DNA of 18,500 bases from positions 1 to 18,500 of the forward strand of contig CAZTCJ010000073.1 in the NCBI GenBank assembly GCA_964612085.1. Direction: 5' to 3'. How positions within the stretch are numbered: position 1 is the stretch's first letter; each line of letters begins with the position of its first letter. This document shows, piece by piece, positions 1 through 7,656 of the stretch. Under the pieces are notes generated by a model. The model was not told the origin of the DNA. It did not search any database and worked only from the letters and a program-made list of their open reading frames with translations. The translations under genes were made by a program, and so were the position numbers. The stretch is from CAZTCJ01 sp964612085 (GTDB lineage: Bacteria; Pseudomonadota; Alphaproteobacteria; JAJFIK01).

Positions 1-1003
1 GATCGTCCTGGCGCGGATTGACGACCCACTCACGAGGGAGCAACTGCGAATGGCTCGGCAGCATCATGGCGTAATTGCCGGGTGCCAGATCGCCTGCGAA
101 AGGCTCGTTCCAGCGTTCGAACAATGCTTTCAAATCCTGTTCCAGGCGGGCCTTGGAATGGCGTGCGCTCAATGATTCGCTCAGGTTCACGGCGTCTTGC
201 GTCAGGTCCGGCGGGTTGTTCAAAAGATCGGCCGCAAAGGTCGACGCTTCGTCCAGCGTTTCGTAAAGACGGCCGTTGCGCTCGGTGAGATAGTCCCGTC
301 CGCCTCCTTTAAGGTCGCGCCGCACGATACACGGCAGACCGCTGAGCAGAGCCTCTGAAATCGTCCGGGATCCACCTTCCTGACCAGCGCAATGAACATA
401 AACCCGTGAAGATTGATAAAACCAGGCCATGGTCTCGTGGGATACGGGAAACAGTTTCCTGGTGTTGAGGATCATGGGTAACATCAGGTCAAGCCGGTTT
501 TGCTCTTCCGCGTTGAACAGATCATTGGCGGTACGGACCAGATCGTCCGCATAGTTTTGGCGGGCCGGGCCAAACGGCGCCATAAGGAGCGCGCGGGCAT
601 CCGGTTTACGGTCGAGCAGCCCTCTGAAAATATTCAGGAAGTCTTCGTGGCGCTTGAACGGCTCACACCGGCCCACGGCGATCAGGTCCCATTGCTTGAG
701 CGTATCGGCGGGCCGGAAACTATCCGGAATGAAATCCCGGCTACACATGCGGATCACTGGTGTCGGATTATCCGCACTCAGATGGAGCGTATCGTGGCCC
801 GCCAAATGAAACCGGATATGGGGAATGACGGAAACGTCCTTGTGGTACCATCCCCAGTTCATGCCGCATACATAGCGGCCCTCAAGAGCGGCAAGGGCGT
901 CCTGAACGGCCGGCAGGCTGGATTCCAGGAAGGGCCGCTCCTTGTGCGTGAAAACGACGATGCCTTTGGAGCCGTCTTGCGCCTGTTTAATGACTGAAGC
1001 CAC
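1..1003 (-). CDS. GT4-type glycosyltransferase, 3' end cut by window edge
   Basis: The minus strand is open from a GTG at 1003 to the left edge, about 334 residues with no stop. It reads VASVIKQAQDGSKGIVVFTH at the N-terminus. The C-terminal half shows a GT-B/GT4 nucleotide-sugar site: a DLIAVGRCEPFKRHEDFL segment (the 'viewpoint and rank' strand common in GT4) and GQEGGSRTISEALLSGLP, which carries the acidic pair that binds the donor. It probably transfers a sugar to the lipid-linked repeat unit on the cytoplasmic face. The GTG start is chosen because an in-frame TGA lies 11 codons upstream and AGGA sits 7 nt before it; no ATG is available near the N-terminus. It lies 181 bp downstream of the flippase gene on the same strand. 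Donor and linkage cannot be read from sequence. The true C-terminus is outside the window. Confidence 0.85.
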   Translation of the reverse strand, partial: MASVIKQAQDGSKGIVVFTHKERPFLESSLPAVQDALAALEGRYVCGMNWGWYHKDVSVIPHIRFHLAGHDTLHLSADNPTPVIRMCSRDFIPDSFRPADTLKQWDLIAVGRCEPFKRHEDFLNIFRGLLDRKPDARALLMAPFGPARQNYADDLVRTANDLFNAEEQNRLDLMLPMILNTRKLFPVSHETMAWFYQSSRVYVHCAGQEGGSRTISEALLSGLPCIVRRDLKGGGRDYLTERNGRLYETLDEASTFAADLLNNPPDLTQDAVNLSESLSARHSKARLEQDLKALFERWNEPFAGDLAPGNYAMMLPSHSQLLPREWVVNPRQDD

Positions 1004-1010
1004 TGGTCTT

Positions 1011-1014
1011 TCCT
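1011..1014 (-). promoter_or_regulatory. Ribosome binding site deciding a GTG start
   Basis: On the minus strand AGGA lies 7 nt before the GTG at 1003 of the partial glycosyltransferase. The reading frame is closed by a TGA shortly upstream, so this GTG is the only good start. Confidence 0.55.
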
Positions 1015-1184
1015 TTTCCGCGCGCCTTTGAAGTCAAGGGTCAAATCTACCTGGCCGACCTTACCGAGACGGCCCTTACGATTCAATCCAGAGCCGTTGC
1101 CGAATGCGGTCCCGGCCGGTCTGCCGCTATGCTGTGAGCATGGTAACAACGCGTTAAGGAACGGTTGAATCGGTAGCAGGGACA

Positions 1185-2768
1185 TTAGACTGATTGCTCC
1201 GGCGACGGACGGTGCCGCTTGATAGTAAACCGCTCCAGAAGTTTTGTGCGGACATCCCGGTCCATGCCGAACCAGAAACTGACGGCCAGGGTTGCGCCGC
1301 CCCACAGGACTGCCGCGCTTAAAAAGACCGGAACCGATACAATGGCGCCGATGAGCCCGAGGGCCGGGAGCGAGACGATCAAGACAAGGAGAGCAGGCCC
1401 CTGACCCGCTATGACCCCTTTCATCAGGAAAGATCCCACCGGCATGTGGCAGCGGCGCAGAATGACCCATTGAATGAGCGGGTTGAGAAGCGCACCTGGC
1501 AGGACGGCGCCGATCACCGCGCCGCCGACGCCAAACCAGCGGCCGCCCAGAAAGATCGACAGGCTGACCGCTACGGACATGGCGATCCCGCTCACGGCGA
1601 TGAAGGGCACCAGATCCGGCTTGGCCATGGCCGCGCGGTTCAGAATTCTGGTCGCGCTCGGTATCAGCACCAAAGCCGCGCCGATCTGCAGCACGGGCGC
1701 ATAACCCGCAAGCGCGTCCCCCGCCCAGAGGGCCAGCACCGGCTCGGCGAACAGAATGATGGCCGCCACGAAGGGTGTTAAGAACGCATTCTGTGCCCGC
1801 GATCCGCTGACGATCAGCCGCCGGAAGCCCTGCTCATTATTGGTTGCGAGCAAATGGCTGCTGGTGGGCAACACCACAGCATGGAACAGCGCCGAAAGCG
1901 ACACCAGGATCCGCAGCACTTGACGCAGACCGTGATAAAGCGGCACCGCGGCAATGCCCAGGACGGCCGCCACGATGATTTTGTCGAAATAGGTGTTGAT
2001 GGCGCTGCCCACCTGCCCCAAGGCCATCCATTTGCTGTAGCTGAAGATTTCGCGCAGGACGCGCCCCGTGCCCCGGTCGAGGATGATCAGCGCATGGCCC
2101 AAATGACCCTGAAGTGCGATCCCGAGACCGATCTGCACAAGGACCATAGGCACGAGATGAAGCACGAAGAGGACATCGAGCGACCAGCCGTTCAGTGCGC
2201 CCCAGGTCACGGCGCCCAGGCGCGTCAGTTCCATGACGCATTGGAGGGCGATGACGATGTTGAACCGGTTCAAGCCTTCGGCGGCGGCGAAAATCGTATT
2301 GAGCGGCCAGACGAGCACCAATGCCGCCACCAGCAGGCCGATGCTTTCCGGCGTCAGGCCCTCTTCTTGGGACAGCCAGGCCATGCCCAGCGCTTCGCCG
2401 CCAAAAGCGATAGCGGCGATGGACAGCCCCACCAGCAGGCCCGTGACGGTCATGGTACAGAGGGTCGCGGCCACCGCGCGGCCCACATCCTGGTCCCGCT
2501 TTTCCGCCAGAAAGACCGGGATGTAGCGGTGCAGACTCTGGCGCAGGCCTCCGTCCATGAAATCGAATTGCTGGAACAACGCCGTCAGCAGAATGAAGGC
2601 GCCGTAAACGTCCAAAGGCAGCAGGCGGATCAAAATGGCGAAGCGGACCACGCCAATGATCAGAATGAGCGGCTTGAACGCTACGGAGACAACCGCGTTG
2701 CTGACCAGCTTGCGCGACGAATAGCGCTCTGCCCCTGCCCTGTCCGCTGGCGCCGCCGGATCAGCCAT
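1185..2768 (-). CDS. Wzx-like polysaccharide flippase (oligosaccharide transporter family)
   Basis: A 527-residue, strongly hydrophobic protein with many membrane segments spread over its length, as expected for the MOP/MATE-like flippases that move undecaprenyl-linked repeat units across the inner membrane. After a short charged N-terminus comes KLVSNAVVSVAFKPLILIIG, then LLPLDVYGAFILLTALFQQF, matching the usual 'Y/F-G-x-x' region after the first helix of Wzx proteins, followed by a soluble loop GGLRQSLHRYIPVFLAEKR. The C-terminus is cytoplasmic and basic (RTKLLERFTIKRHRPSPE). The ATG is 3 nt after the TAG of the upstream methyltransferase gene, with only a weak SD (AGG), so translational coupling is likely. 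Length is slightly above the common 420-500 residues. Substrate cannot be read from sequence. Confidence 0.88.
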   Translation of the reverse strand: MADPAAPADRAGAERYSSRKLVSNAVVSVAFKPLILIIGVVRFAILIRLLPLDVYGAFILLTALFQQFDFMDGGLRQSLHRYIPVFLAEKRDQDVGRAVAATLCTMTVTGLLVGLSIAAIAFGGEALGMAWLSQEEGLTPESIGLLVAALVLVWPLNTIFAAAEGLNRFNIVIALQCVMELTRLGAVTWGALNGWSLDVLFVLHLVPMVLVQIGLGIALQGHLGHALIILDRGTGRVLREIFSYSKWMALGQVGSAINTYFDKIIVAAVLGIAAVPLYHGLRQVLRILVSLSALFHAVVLPTSSHLLATNNEQGFRRLIVSGSRAQNAFLTPFVAAIILFAEPVLALWAGDALAGYAPVLQIGAALVLIPSATRILNRAAMAKPDLVPFIAVSGIAMSVAVSLSIFLGGRWFGVGGAVIGAVLPGALLNPLIQWVILRRCHMPVGSFLMKGVIAGQGPALLVLIVSLPALGLIGAIVSVPVFLSAAVLWGGATLAVSFWFGMDRDVRTKLLERFTIKRHRPSPEQSV

Positions 2769-2771
2769 GAC

Positions 2772-3653
2772 CTATTTGACCGCCTCGACATACATAGAGA
2801 GTTTCGGATGCGTATTGTCGAACAGCTTTGTATCGCGCAACACGGGCGATTGGCTTTGTCCGTAGCCTGACTGGTAAACCGCTTCGAACCCGGCTGCGTT
2901 CAAGGAGCGGAATGCCTTTTCAGGCGTCCACCAGTTGATGTGATTGCCGGGATATTTGCGCTGCACCTCAAGCGAACATTTGGATACGCAGTAATCGAGC
3001 GCTTGTTCGAACGGCATATCCGCGAAAATGCGGTCTATCTCCTGATCGGATATACGTTCGGGCGCGCCGTCCGCATGGATTTCCGAAGCGCTTGCCGCGA
3101 AGTGATGCAGGAAAAGCTGCTGGATAGAGGCTTCGCTCAGGGGTCCCGCATAACGCGCCCGCTTCCATTCCCGTTCGATGGAATACATCTTGGTCCAATA
3201 AAAGTAATTGCGGTCTCCCGCCAGATAGGCCCGGTAATCGAGTTCTATATTGGGCATGGTCAGGCGCACGATGCCGCCGGGCCGCAGCATGCGGTGACAC
3301 TCTTTCAACAGGAAAGCCGCCGCTTCGTCGGTGATATGCTCAACCGTATGGCTGGAATAAATCACCTGGGCCGTGTTGTCTTCGACCGGGACCGGCTCTA
3401 ACGACAAAAGATCGTAATTGATGAATGCGCCGGCGTCCGTATCGTCCTGCTGATGGGCGTACCAATCCGTACGCCAATCGATATTGGTCCAGCAGGGATG
3501 GGAAAAACTCCCGGCGCCCACATTGTAAAACTGCCGCAGACGAACGGCCTCCTCGCCATAGGTGGCCGTGTAGAGACTGAGATCCTCGGTCTGTTCGAGC
3601 TTGACCAGATCGTACCCGATCGAGCGGAGCAGACCCTTGACCGCCGATTTCAT
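2772..3653 (-). CDS. Class I SAM-dependent methyltransferase
   Basis: A 293-residue methyltransferase of the Methyltransf_11 type. Motif I is degenerate: YNVGAGSFSHPCWTNID at about residues 43-59, where the final D would bind the SAM ribose. It is followed by YSSHTVEHITDEAAAFLLKE (about 99-118) and RMLRPGGIVRLTMPN (121-135), the classic post-I motifs. It probably methylates a sugar or a capping residue. It is directly upstream of the flippase gene. The start at 3653 is chosen over a longer open frame to 3752 because GGAGG lies 8 nt before it, and because the extra 33 codons would be encoded partly inside palindrome A. A 60-base sample at 3001-3060 is 50% G+C, clearly lower than in genes further right, which may mean a separate origin. 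Confidence 0.85.
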   Translation of the reverse strand: MKSAVKGLLRSIGYDLVKLEQTEDLSLYTATYGEEAVRLRQFYNVGAGSFSHPCWTNIDWRTDWYAHQQDDTDAGAFINYDLLSLEPVPVEDNTAQVIYSSHTVEHITDEAAAFLLKECHRMLRPGGIVRLTMPNIELDYRAYLAGDRNYFYWTKMYSIEREWKRARYAGPLSEASIQQLFLHHFAASASEIHADGAPERISDQEIDRIFADMPFEQALDYCVSKCSLEVQRKYPGNHINWWTPEKAFRSLNAAGFEAVYQSGYGQSQSPVLRDTKLFDNTHPKLSMYVEAVK

Positions 3654-3661
3654 TGCTGCGA

Positions 3662-3666
3662 CCTCC
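3662..3666 (-). promoter_or_regulatory. Strong ribosome binding site setting the methyltransferase start
   Basis: GGAGG on the minus strand, 8 nt upstream of the ATG at 3653. It is the clearest Shine-Dalgarno in the window and argues against the longer open frame that begins inside palindrome A. Confidence 0.75.
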
Positions 3667-3698
3667 AGGACAGTGTTACCGGAACGAATACCGTTCAC

Positions 3699-3773
3699 CC
3701 AGTGGAGCGGATTTGACATTTGAGAACGGACCGCGCCGCAACTGGGACTCAAATGTCAAATTCGCTCCACTGG
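3699..3773. repeat. Palindromic element A (75 bp, family with B and C)
   Basis: Left arm 3699-3724 and right arm 3748-3773 are inverted copies of 26 nt with one mismatch, around a 23-nt loop. The arm begins CCAGTGGAGC and continues with a 16-nt part containing TTTGACATTTGAG. The outer 10 nt and inner 16 nt correspond to the two arm segments of elements B and C. The loop, read on the opposite strand, resembles the loop of B (both end GTCCGTT and both contain GCGGC). It sits upstream of genes on both sides, so it is not placed as a terminator. It is most likely a small interspersed repeat. Confidence 0.9.
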
Positions 3774-3815
3774 TGTTACTGTGGGATCCAATCATTCCGG
3801 ATTTCTTAACTCTAT

Positions 3816-3978
3816 GGTCCATACTCAATCACCGCAGGCGCGGTGCTTTTGGCCGCTGACCGCTATCGCTTTTCCGTGCTCGTCCTTGAATATGCTCAAG
3901 CATGTCCTGCGTCCTCGCGCAAAAATCAGCAGCCAAAATCGCACGCGTCACGGCCACGCCGGTGATTGAGTATGGACC
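3816..3978. repeat. Imperfect palindrome D (163 bp) with 19-bp perfect terminal inverted repeats
   Basis: The ends 3816-3834 and 3960-3978 are perfect inverted copies of GGTCCATACTCAATCACCG. A second inverted pair lies inside: TTTTGGCCGCTGA at 3847-3859 against TCAGCAGCCAAAA at 3926-3938, with one mismatch. A small hairpin, ATGCTCAAGCAT (3892-3903), sits at the centre of symmetry. The layout fits a MITE-like element or remnant insertion sequence, or a structured RNA. No transposase frame fits inside, and no convincing target-site duplication is seen. It does not share arm sequence with A, B or C. Confidence 0.85.
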
Positions 3979-4081
3979 CTAAAGGCTTGAAGTCGGGACG
4001 TCTTGTCTTCAAACGGGAGAAGCGCTCTCAGGCAGTCGCCATGGGCGCCGTCTGCCCTTATGATCAAGGTGTTTTCTCCGA

Positions 4082-5635
4082 ATGAGAGCCAGCTTGCAAC
4101 AGGCGTTTCCTGCGGACATGACAGAACCGCAATGCGATTTGACGAAGGCCGCTTTTCCCTCCGAAGACCGTGGTCCGAGCGTGCGCACCCTGTTCGGAGC
4201 GCTGACCGGTCTGGAGGCGCGCGAGGGCCTGTTCGACTGGACGGTGAGTGGCGTTCATCCCTGGCCGCTGGTGCGCCATTTGCTGTTTAACCAGGCGCTG
4301 AAACATCATGGCCTGTTCGAGGATCTGCACCATGCGCCCGCGACGCGCGGACTGTGGGCGCGCCGGCAGACCGCGCGGCTGTGGCGGGCCGCCGCCCATC
4401 ATCCGGCCCTGACCGCCCGCCCCGCCGAGACCGTCTTCGTGCTCCATGGCCGCAAAGCGCAAGCCGCCGACGGCCGGATGATCGATCCCTATCTCGATGC
4501 GCTGATCGCCCGGACGCCCGCGCCGGCCCGCGCGGTGTTCGATTATGAAGATTTCGACGGGCGCTTCGCCGTGACGCCGGGCCTCGGCCAGCCCTCCCTC
4601 GATTCGATTTTTCTGGCCACCGGCATCGGCGCCCGCGCCATGGGGCGCAGGCTGTTCCGCGATGACGATCTGGCCCGGCTGGATGCGCTGGAGCGTCTCG
4701 TCACCGAAGCGTTGGCCCCCGGCCTTCCGGTTCAGGATCTGGCCATGCGCGAGATCCGGCGATTCCGGGTTCTGCGCTCTCTTTATGCCCGCCTGTTCCG
4801 GCGTCTGCGCGCCAAGCGGCTCGTCACGGTCACCGCCTATTGCCGCCATGCCATGATCGCGGGCGCGGAGGCCGAAGGGCTGGAGACGATCGAGGTCCAG
4901 CACGGCGCCATGGGCCCTTATCACGCGGGCTACAGCTTCGCCTGGGAGGGGCCCGTGCCCTATACGCCGCGCCTGTTCCTGTCCTGGGGACCGCTGTGGA
5001 CAGCGCAGACGCCCTTGCCGCGCGGCACGCAGGTGCGGGTGATGGGCGCGCCGGGCATCGCGCAGCGTATCGCCGCCCATAAAGGCGCTCCCCGCACGGA
5101 CGATGTGGCCGTGATCTCTCAAGGCTCCATCGGGGTGAAGCTCGCGCCTTACGCCAAGGCGCTGGCCGCCGCCCTGCCCGGCCGTCAGGTGCTGTTCCGT
5201 CCGCATCCGTCGGAGGATACCGGCCGTCTGGCAGCGCTTCTGGGCCTGGGCGAGAACGCCCCCGGCACGCTTCGCCTGATCACACGGGACGAGGAACCCG
5301 ATACGCTGGCGCTCCAGGCGCGCTGCGCCGTGCAGGTGGGCGTTTATTCCACAGCCGTCTATGAAGGGCTGGCCTTGGGCTGCCGCACGGTCATCGCCGA
5401 TCTTCCCGGGGCGGAATATATGGACGGTCTGGTGGCCCAGGGCGAAGCGATCCGGTGCGCCGATCCGGCCGAAGCGGCCGAGGCCATCCGGTCGGACGCG
5501 GTGCCGTTGCCCCAAGCCGATCCGTTCGCGGAGACGGCGTTAAGCGGCGCGCAAGGGCTTAACGCTTTGTTCGCCATTGACCCGGTTTCTGAAGACCCGA
5601 CGGATCTTCATACCTCTCCCGTTAAGGTGTCATGA
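4082..5635 (+). CDS. Capsule-type GT-B glycosyltransferase
   Basis: A 517-residue soluble protein. The C-terminal half resembles capsular glycosyltransferases of the polysialyl/Kdo-transferase or CDP-glycerol-transferase style: VQHGAMGPYHAGYSFAWEG (about residues 272-290), where HG is the usual nucleotide-binding motif; VLFRPHPSED (about 370-380); and GVYSTAVYEGLALGCRTVI (about 420-438), where S/T and E contact the donor. The N-terminal half has no clear domain. Two starts are possible, ATG at 4082 and ATG at 4118, and neither has a good SD; the longer is given. The gene ends in an ATGA overlap with the dioxygenase-like gene, so the two are probably translated together. G+C is very high (45 of 60 at 4621-4680), unlike the genes to the left. 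Donor sugar is unknown. Confidence 0.8.
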   Translation: MRASLQQAFPADMTEPQCDLTKAAFPSEDRGPSVRTLFGALTGLEAREGLFDWTVSGVHPWPLVRHLLFNQALKHHGLFEDLHHAPATRGLWARRQTARLWRAAAHHPALTARPAETVFVLHGRKAQAADGRMIDPYLDALIARTPAPARAVFDYEDFDGRFAVTPGLGQPSLDSIFLATGIGARAMGRRLFRDDDLARLDALERLVTEALAPGLPVQDLAMREIRRFRVLRSLYARLFRRLRAKRLVTVTAYCRHAMIAGAEAEGLETIEVQHGAMGPYHAGYSFAWEGPVPYTPRLFLSWGPLWTAQTPLPRGTQVRVMGAPGIAQRIAAHKGAPRTDDVAVISQGSIGVKLAPYAKALAAALPGRQVLFRPHPSEDTGRLAALLGLGENAPGTLRLITRDEEPDTLALQARCAVQVGVYSTAVYEGLALGCRTVIADLPGAEYMDGLVAQGEAIRCADPAEAAEAIRSDAVPLPQADPFAETALSGAQGLNALFAIDPVSEDPTDLHTSPVKVS

Positions 5636-6453
5636 TGTCCAAAGCGTCCCTCGCCAGTGATTTCGCCAAACTGTCAGTGCGGGCGATCCGCGCCAATCTG
5701 GCGCGCGGTCCCCGGGCCTCCGTCAGCGCGGAGCAAGCGCAGAGCTGGCTTCAAGAGGTCCGCCGCACGGGGCTGTGCGTGGTGGAAGGATTTTACGACG
5801 CCGCCCAGTGTGCCCAATTGCGCGCCGAGATCGACCGGCTGATCGAAACTTATCCGCAAGCGGTGCACCACAAGTCGGGCGGCGCGGATCTGCGCATCTT
5901 TGGGGCCGAAACCGCGTCGGAGGCGATTCGGCAGTTCTCGGACGATCCGGTCCTGCTGGAAAGCGCGGGCGCCATGCTGGGCCGGGGCGCGCGCCCTGCG
6001 GTGACGCTCGCGGCCCGTATCCAGGCCACCCAGAGCAATATCGGCTCCGGCGACGGTTGGCACCGGGATTCCTTTTTCGATCAGTTCAAGGCGATCGTTT
6101 ACCTGAGCGATGTGGAACCGGAGAACGGTCCGTTCCAATATGTTCTGGGCTCCCACACATTCGGATCCAAAATCACCGACGCGGCCAGCGCCGGGATCTC
6201 CGCCGCGACCACCCGTGTGGACGATGCCCAGGCGGAGGCCTTGATCGCGGCTGCGCCGGAACGCAACCGGATCGTCACAGGCCCCGCCGGTTCCCTGGTG
6301 CTGGCGGATACTTCCGGCATTCACCGGGGCATGCCCTTAGAGGCAGGCAGCCGCTATGCGCTGACGAATTATTATTTCGGAGACCATCATATCACGGACG
6401 GTCTGCTCGATCACTTCAAGCCGGTCCTGGGCCGCGACGTCCCGGTCGTTTGA
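5632..6453 (+). CDS. Phytanoyl-CoA dioxygenase (PhyH)-like Fe(II)/2-oxoglutarate oxygenase
   Basis: A 273-residue protein. The N-terminal GLCVVEGFYDAAQCAQLRAE (47-66) is the usual opening of PhyH-type oxygenases. The iron site is visible: H144-x-D146 in GWHRDSFFDQFKAIVYLSD, and the distal H231 in DTSGIHRGMP. R241 in GSRYALTNYYF is placed to bind 2-oxoglutarate. ENGPFQYVLGSHTF (164-177) is the typical strand before the insert. It should be an active cytoplasmic hydroxylase. It overlaps the upstream glycosyltransferase (ATGA), with AAGG shortly before; a second ATG follows at 5635. Its place in the locus suggests modification of a sugar, lipid or small substituent, but the substrate is inferred only from context. 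It is convergent with gmd after 3 bp. Confidence 0.88.
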   Translation: MMSKASLASDFAKLSVRAIRANLARGPRASVSAEQAQSWLQEVRRTGLCVVEGFYDAAQCAQLRAEIDRLIETYPQAVHHKSGGADLRIFGAETASEAIRQFSDDPVLLESAGAMLGRGARPAVTLAARIQATQSNIGSGDGWHRDSFFDQFKAIVYLSDVEPENGPFQYVLGSHTFGSKITDAASAGISAATTRVDDAQAEALIAAAPERNRIVTGPAGSLVLADTSGIHRGMPLEAGSRYALTNYYFGDHHITDGLLDHFKPVLGRDVPVV

Positions 6454-6456
6454 ATG

Positions 6457-7494
6457 TCAGAATAGTCCGCAGCCATTGGCCACCCGGCGCAGATCCGCTT
6501 CCGCCATATCCACCACCAGATCCTCGAAACTGGCTTTAGGGGACCAGCCTAACGCTCGTCTGGCCAGGCTGGCGTCCCCGACCAGATGATCGACTTCAGC
6601 GGGGCGGAAGTAATCCGGATTGATGGTGATCACCGGCTTGCCCGTTTCCCGGTCGATGGCCCTGCGCTGGGTCCCCTCACCGTTCCAGTCGAGCTTGAAG
6701 CCCGCGACGCGCGCGGCCAGATTGACGAAGTCTTCCACCGAATGGGCCGCGCCCGTGGCCAGGACGAAGTCCTGCGCCGTGTCCTGACGGACCATGGCAT
6801 GCATGCCGGTGACGTAATCCTTCGCATGCCCCCAATCGCGCTTAGCGTTCAGATTGCCCAGTTCCAGGCGGTCTTCCTGACCGTGACGAACCAAGGCGAG
6901 CGTTGCGGTGATCTTCCGTGTCACGAAATCCCGCCCGCGCATGGGGGATTCGTGATTGAACAGGATGCCCGAGGTGGCATGGATGCCATAGGCCTCCCGA
7001 TAGTTGCGCGTCATCCAATGGGCATAGAGCTTGGCGATGCCGTAAGGGCTACGCGGGGCGAACGGCGTCTCCTCGGTCTGGGGCGAGGCTTGCACCTGCC
7101 CGAACATTTCAGAGCTTGAGGCCTGATAAAAGCGGATCGACGGATCGACCTCGCGCACCGCTTCCAAGAGCCGTGTCACCCCCAGCGCATCCACCTCGGA
7201 AGTATAAAGCGGCTGGGCGAATGAGGCGGCGACATAGCTTTGCGCCGCCAGATTATATATCTCGGTGGGGCGGATATCCTTCAGCACACGGTAGATATTA
7301 CTGTATTCCAGCAATTCCATCTCGGTGTAGCGGATCGCGCTTTCGATGCCCAGCTCCCGCAAGCGCCAGGCCCCCCGGGTCGAGCCCCGGCGGTGGGTAC
7401 CGTGCACCTCATAGCCTTTTTCGAGAAGATGCTGCGCAAGATAAGCCGCATCCTGACCGAAAATGCCTGTGATCAAGGCGCGCTTGTCCGTCAT
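6457..7494 (-). CDS. gmd: GDP-mannose 4,6-dehydratase
   Basis: A 345-residue short-chain dehydrogenase that converts GDP-D-mannose to GDP-4-keto-6-deoxy-D-mannose. The NADP-binding motif is TGIFGQDAAYLAQHLLEKGY (from residue 9), with F where most Gmd proteins have T. The catalytic residues are in QASSSEMFG (S/E near 128-129) and in SPYGIAKLYAHW (Y151, K155). ILFNHESPMRGRDFVTRKI and GNLNAKRDWGHAKDYV are diagnostic Gmd segments. The start at 7494 (MTDKRALITG) is chosen because a nucleotide-binding strand follows directly and GAGG lies 5 nt upstream; the open frame extends 28 codons further without homology. The product can lead to D-rhamnose, L-fucose or perosamine, but no partner reductase or aminotransferase is in the window. 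Confidence 0.95.
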   Translation of the reverse strand: MTDKRALITGIFGQDAAYLAQHLLEKGYEVHGTHRRGSTRGAWRLRELGIESAIRYTEMELLEYSNIYRVLKDIRPTEIYNLAAQSYVAASFAQPLYTSEVDALGVTRLLEAVREVDPSIRFYQASSSEMFGQVQASPQTEETPFAPRSPYGIAKLYAHWMTRNYREAYGIHATSGILFNHESPMRGRDFVTRKITATLALVRHGQEDRLELGNLNAKRDWGHAKDYVTGMHAMVRQDTAQDFVLATGAAHSVEDFVNLAARVAGFKLDWNGEGTQRRAIDRETGKPVITINPDYFRPAEVDHLVGDASLARRALGWSPKASFEDLVVDMAEADLRRVANGCGLF

Positions 7495-7499
7495 CCCTG

Positions 7500-7503
7500 C
7501 CTC
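7500..7503 (-). promoter_or_regulatory. Ribosome binding site setting the gmd start
   Basis: GAGG on the minus strand, 5 nt before the ATG at 7494, supports the short start of gmd over the ATG at 7578. Confidence 0.5.
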
Positions 7504-7615
7504 ATCCACTGCTAAGAGCACGCCATCGCCGCGCGGTGCGCCGTATTCGCCGTGATAACTGCGCGATCGGATGGACATGTCCAGGAAGGTTGACGCATCA
7601 TAGCCATGAGGACCG

Positions 7616-7632
7616 GCAGGGCAATCCCCTGC
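7616..7632 (-). terminator. Possible hairpin after the GT2 gene
   Basis: GCAGGG at 7616-7621 pairs with CCCTGC at 7627-7632 around a 5-nt loop, 25 nt downstream of the GT2 stop on the minus strand. No T-run follows on that strand, so termination is only a possibility; the two minus-strand genes may be co-transcribed through it. Confidence 0.25.
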
Positions 7633-7656
7633 GACCCCCGGCCTCAGGCGCCCTGT

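Larger units (their letters stand above)
3654..4081. other. Divergent intergenic region (428 bp) with two palindromes
   Basis: This lies between the minus-strand methyltransferase and the plus-strand capsule-type glycosyltransferase. It holds the GGAGG ribosome site, hairpin element A (3699-3773) and the longer palindrome D (3816-3978). About 100 bp after D show no gene and no convincing promoter boxes. A GTGTTAC heptamer occurs at 3673-3679 and 3773-3779, on both sides of element A, but it does not abut the left arm, so it is not a clear target duplication. Short frames in this stretch have no recognisable product. Confidence 0.7.

Noticed and set aside
500..997. 165-codon plus-strand frame opposite the partial glycosyltransferase
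   Set aside because: The minus strand is open across the whole stretch with GT4 motifs and a ribosome site; the plus-strand product has no recognisable family.
1854..2870. 338-codon plus-strand frame across the flippase gene
   Set aside because: Its product is unusually rich in H, Q, D and R without hydrophobic core or motif, while the minus strand encodes a membrane protein with clear helices.
3699..3773. Element A as a rho-independent terminator
   Set aside because: It lies upstream of the genes on both sides and has no T-run after either arm.
4064..5515. 483-codon open frame on the minus strand across the capsule-type glycosyltransferase
   Set aside because: It is composed mostly of G, R, A and Q with no motif; the plus strand carries HG and PHP motifs and an ATGA overlap with the next gene.
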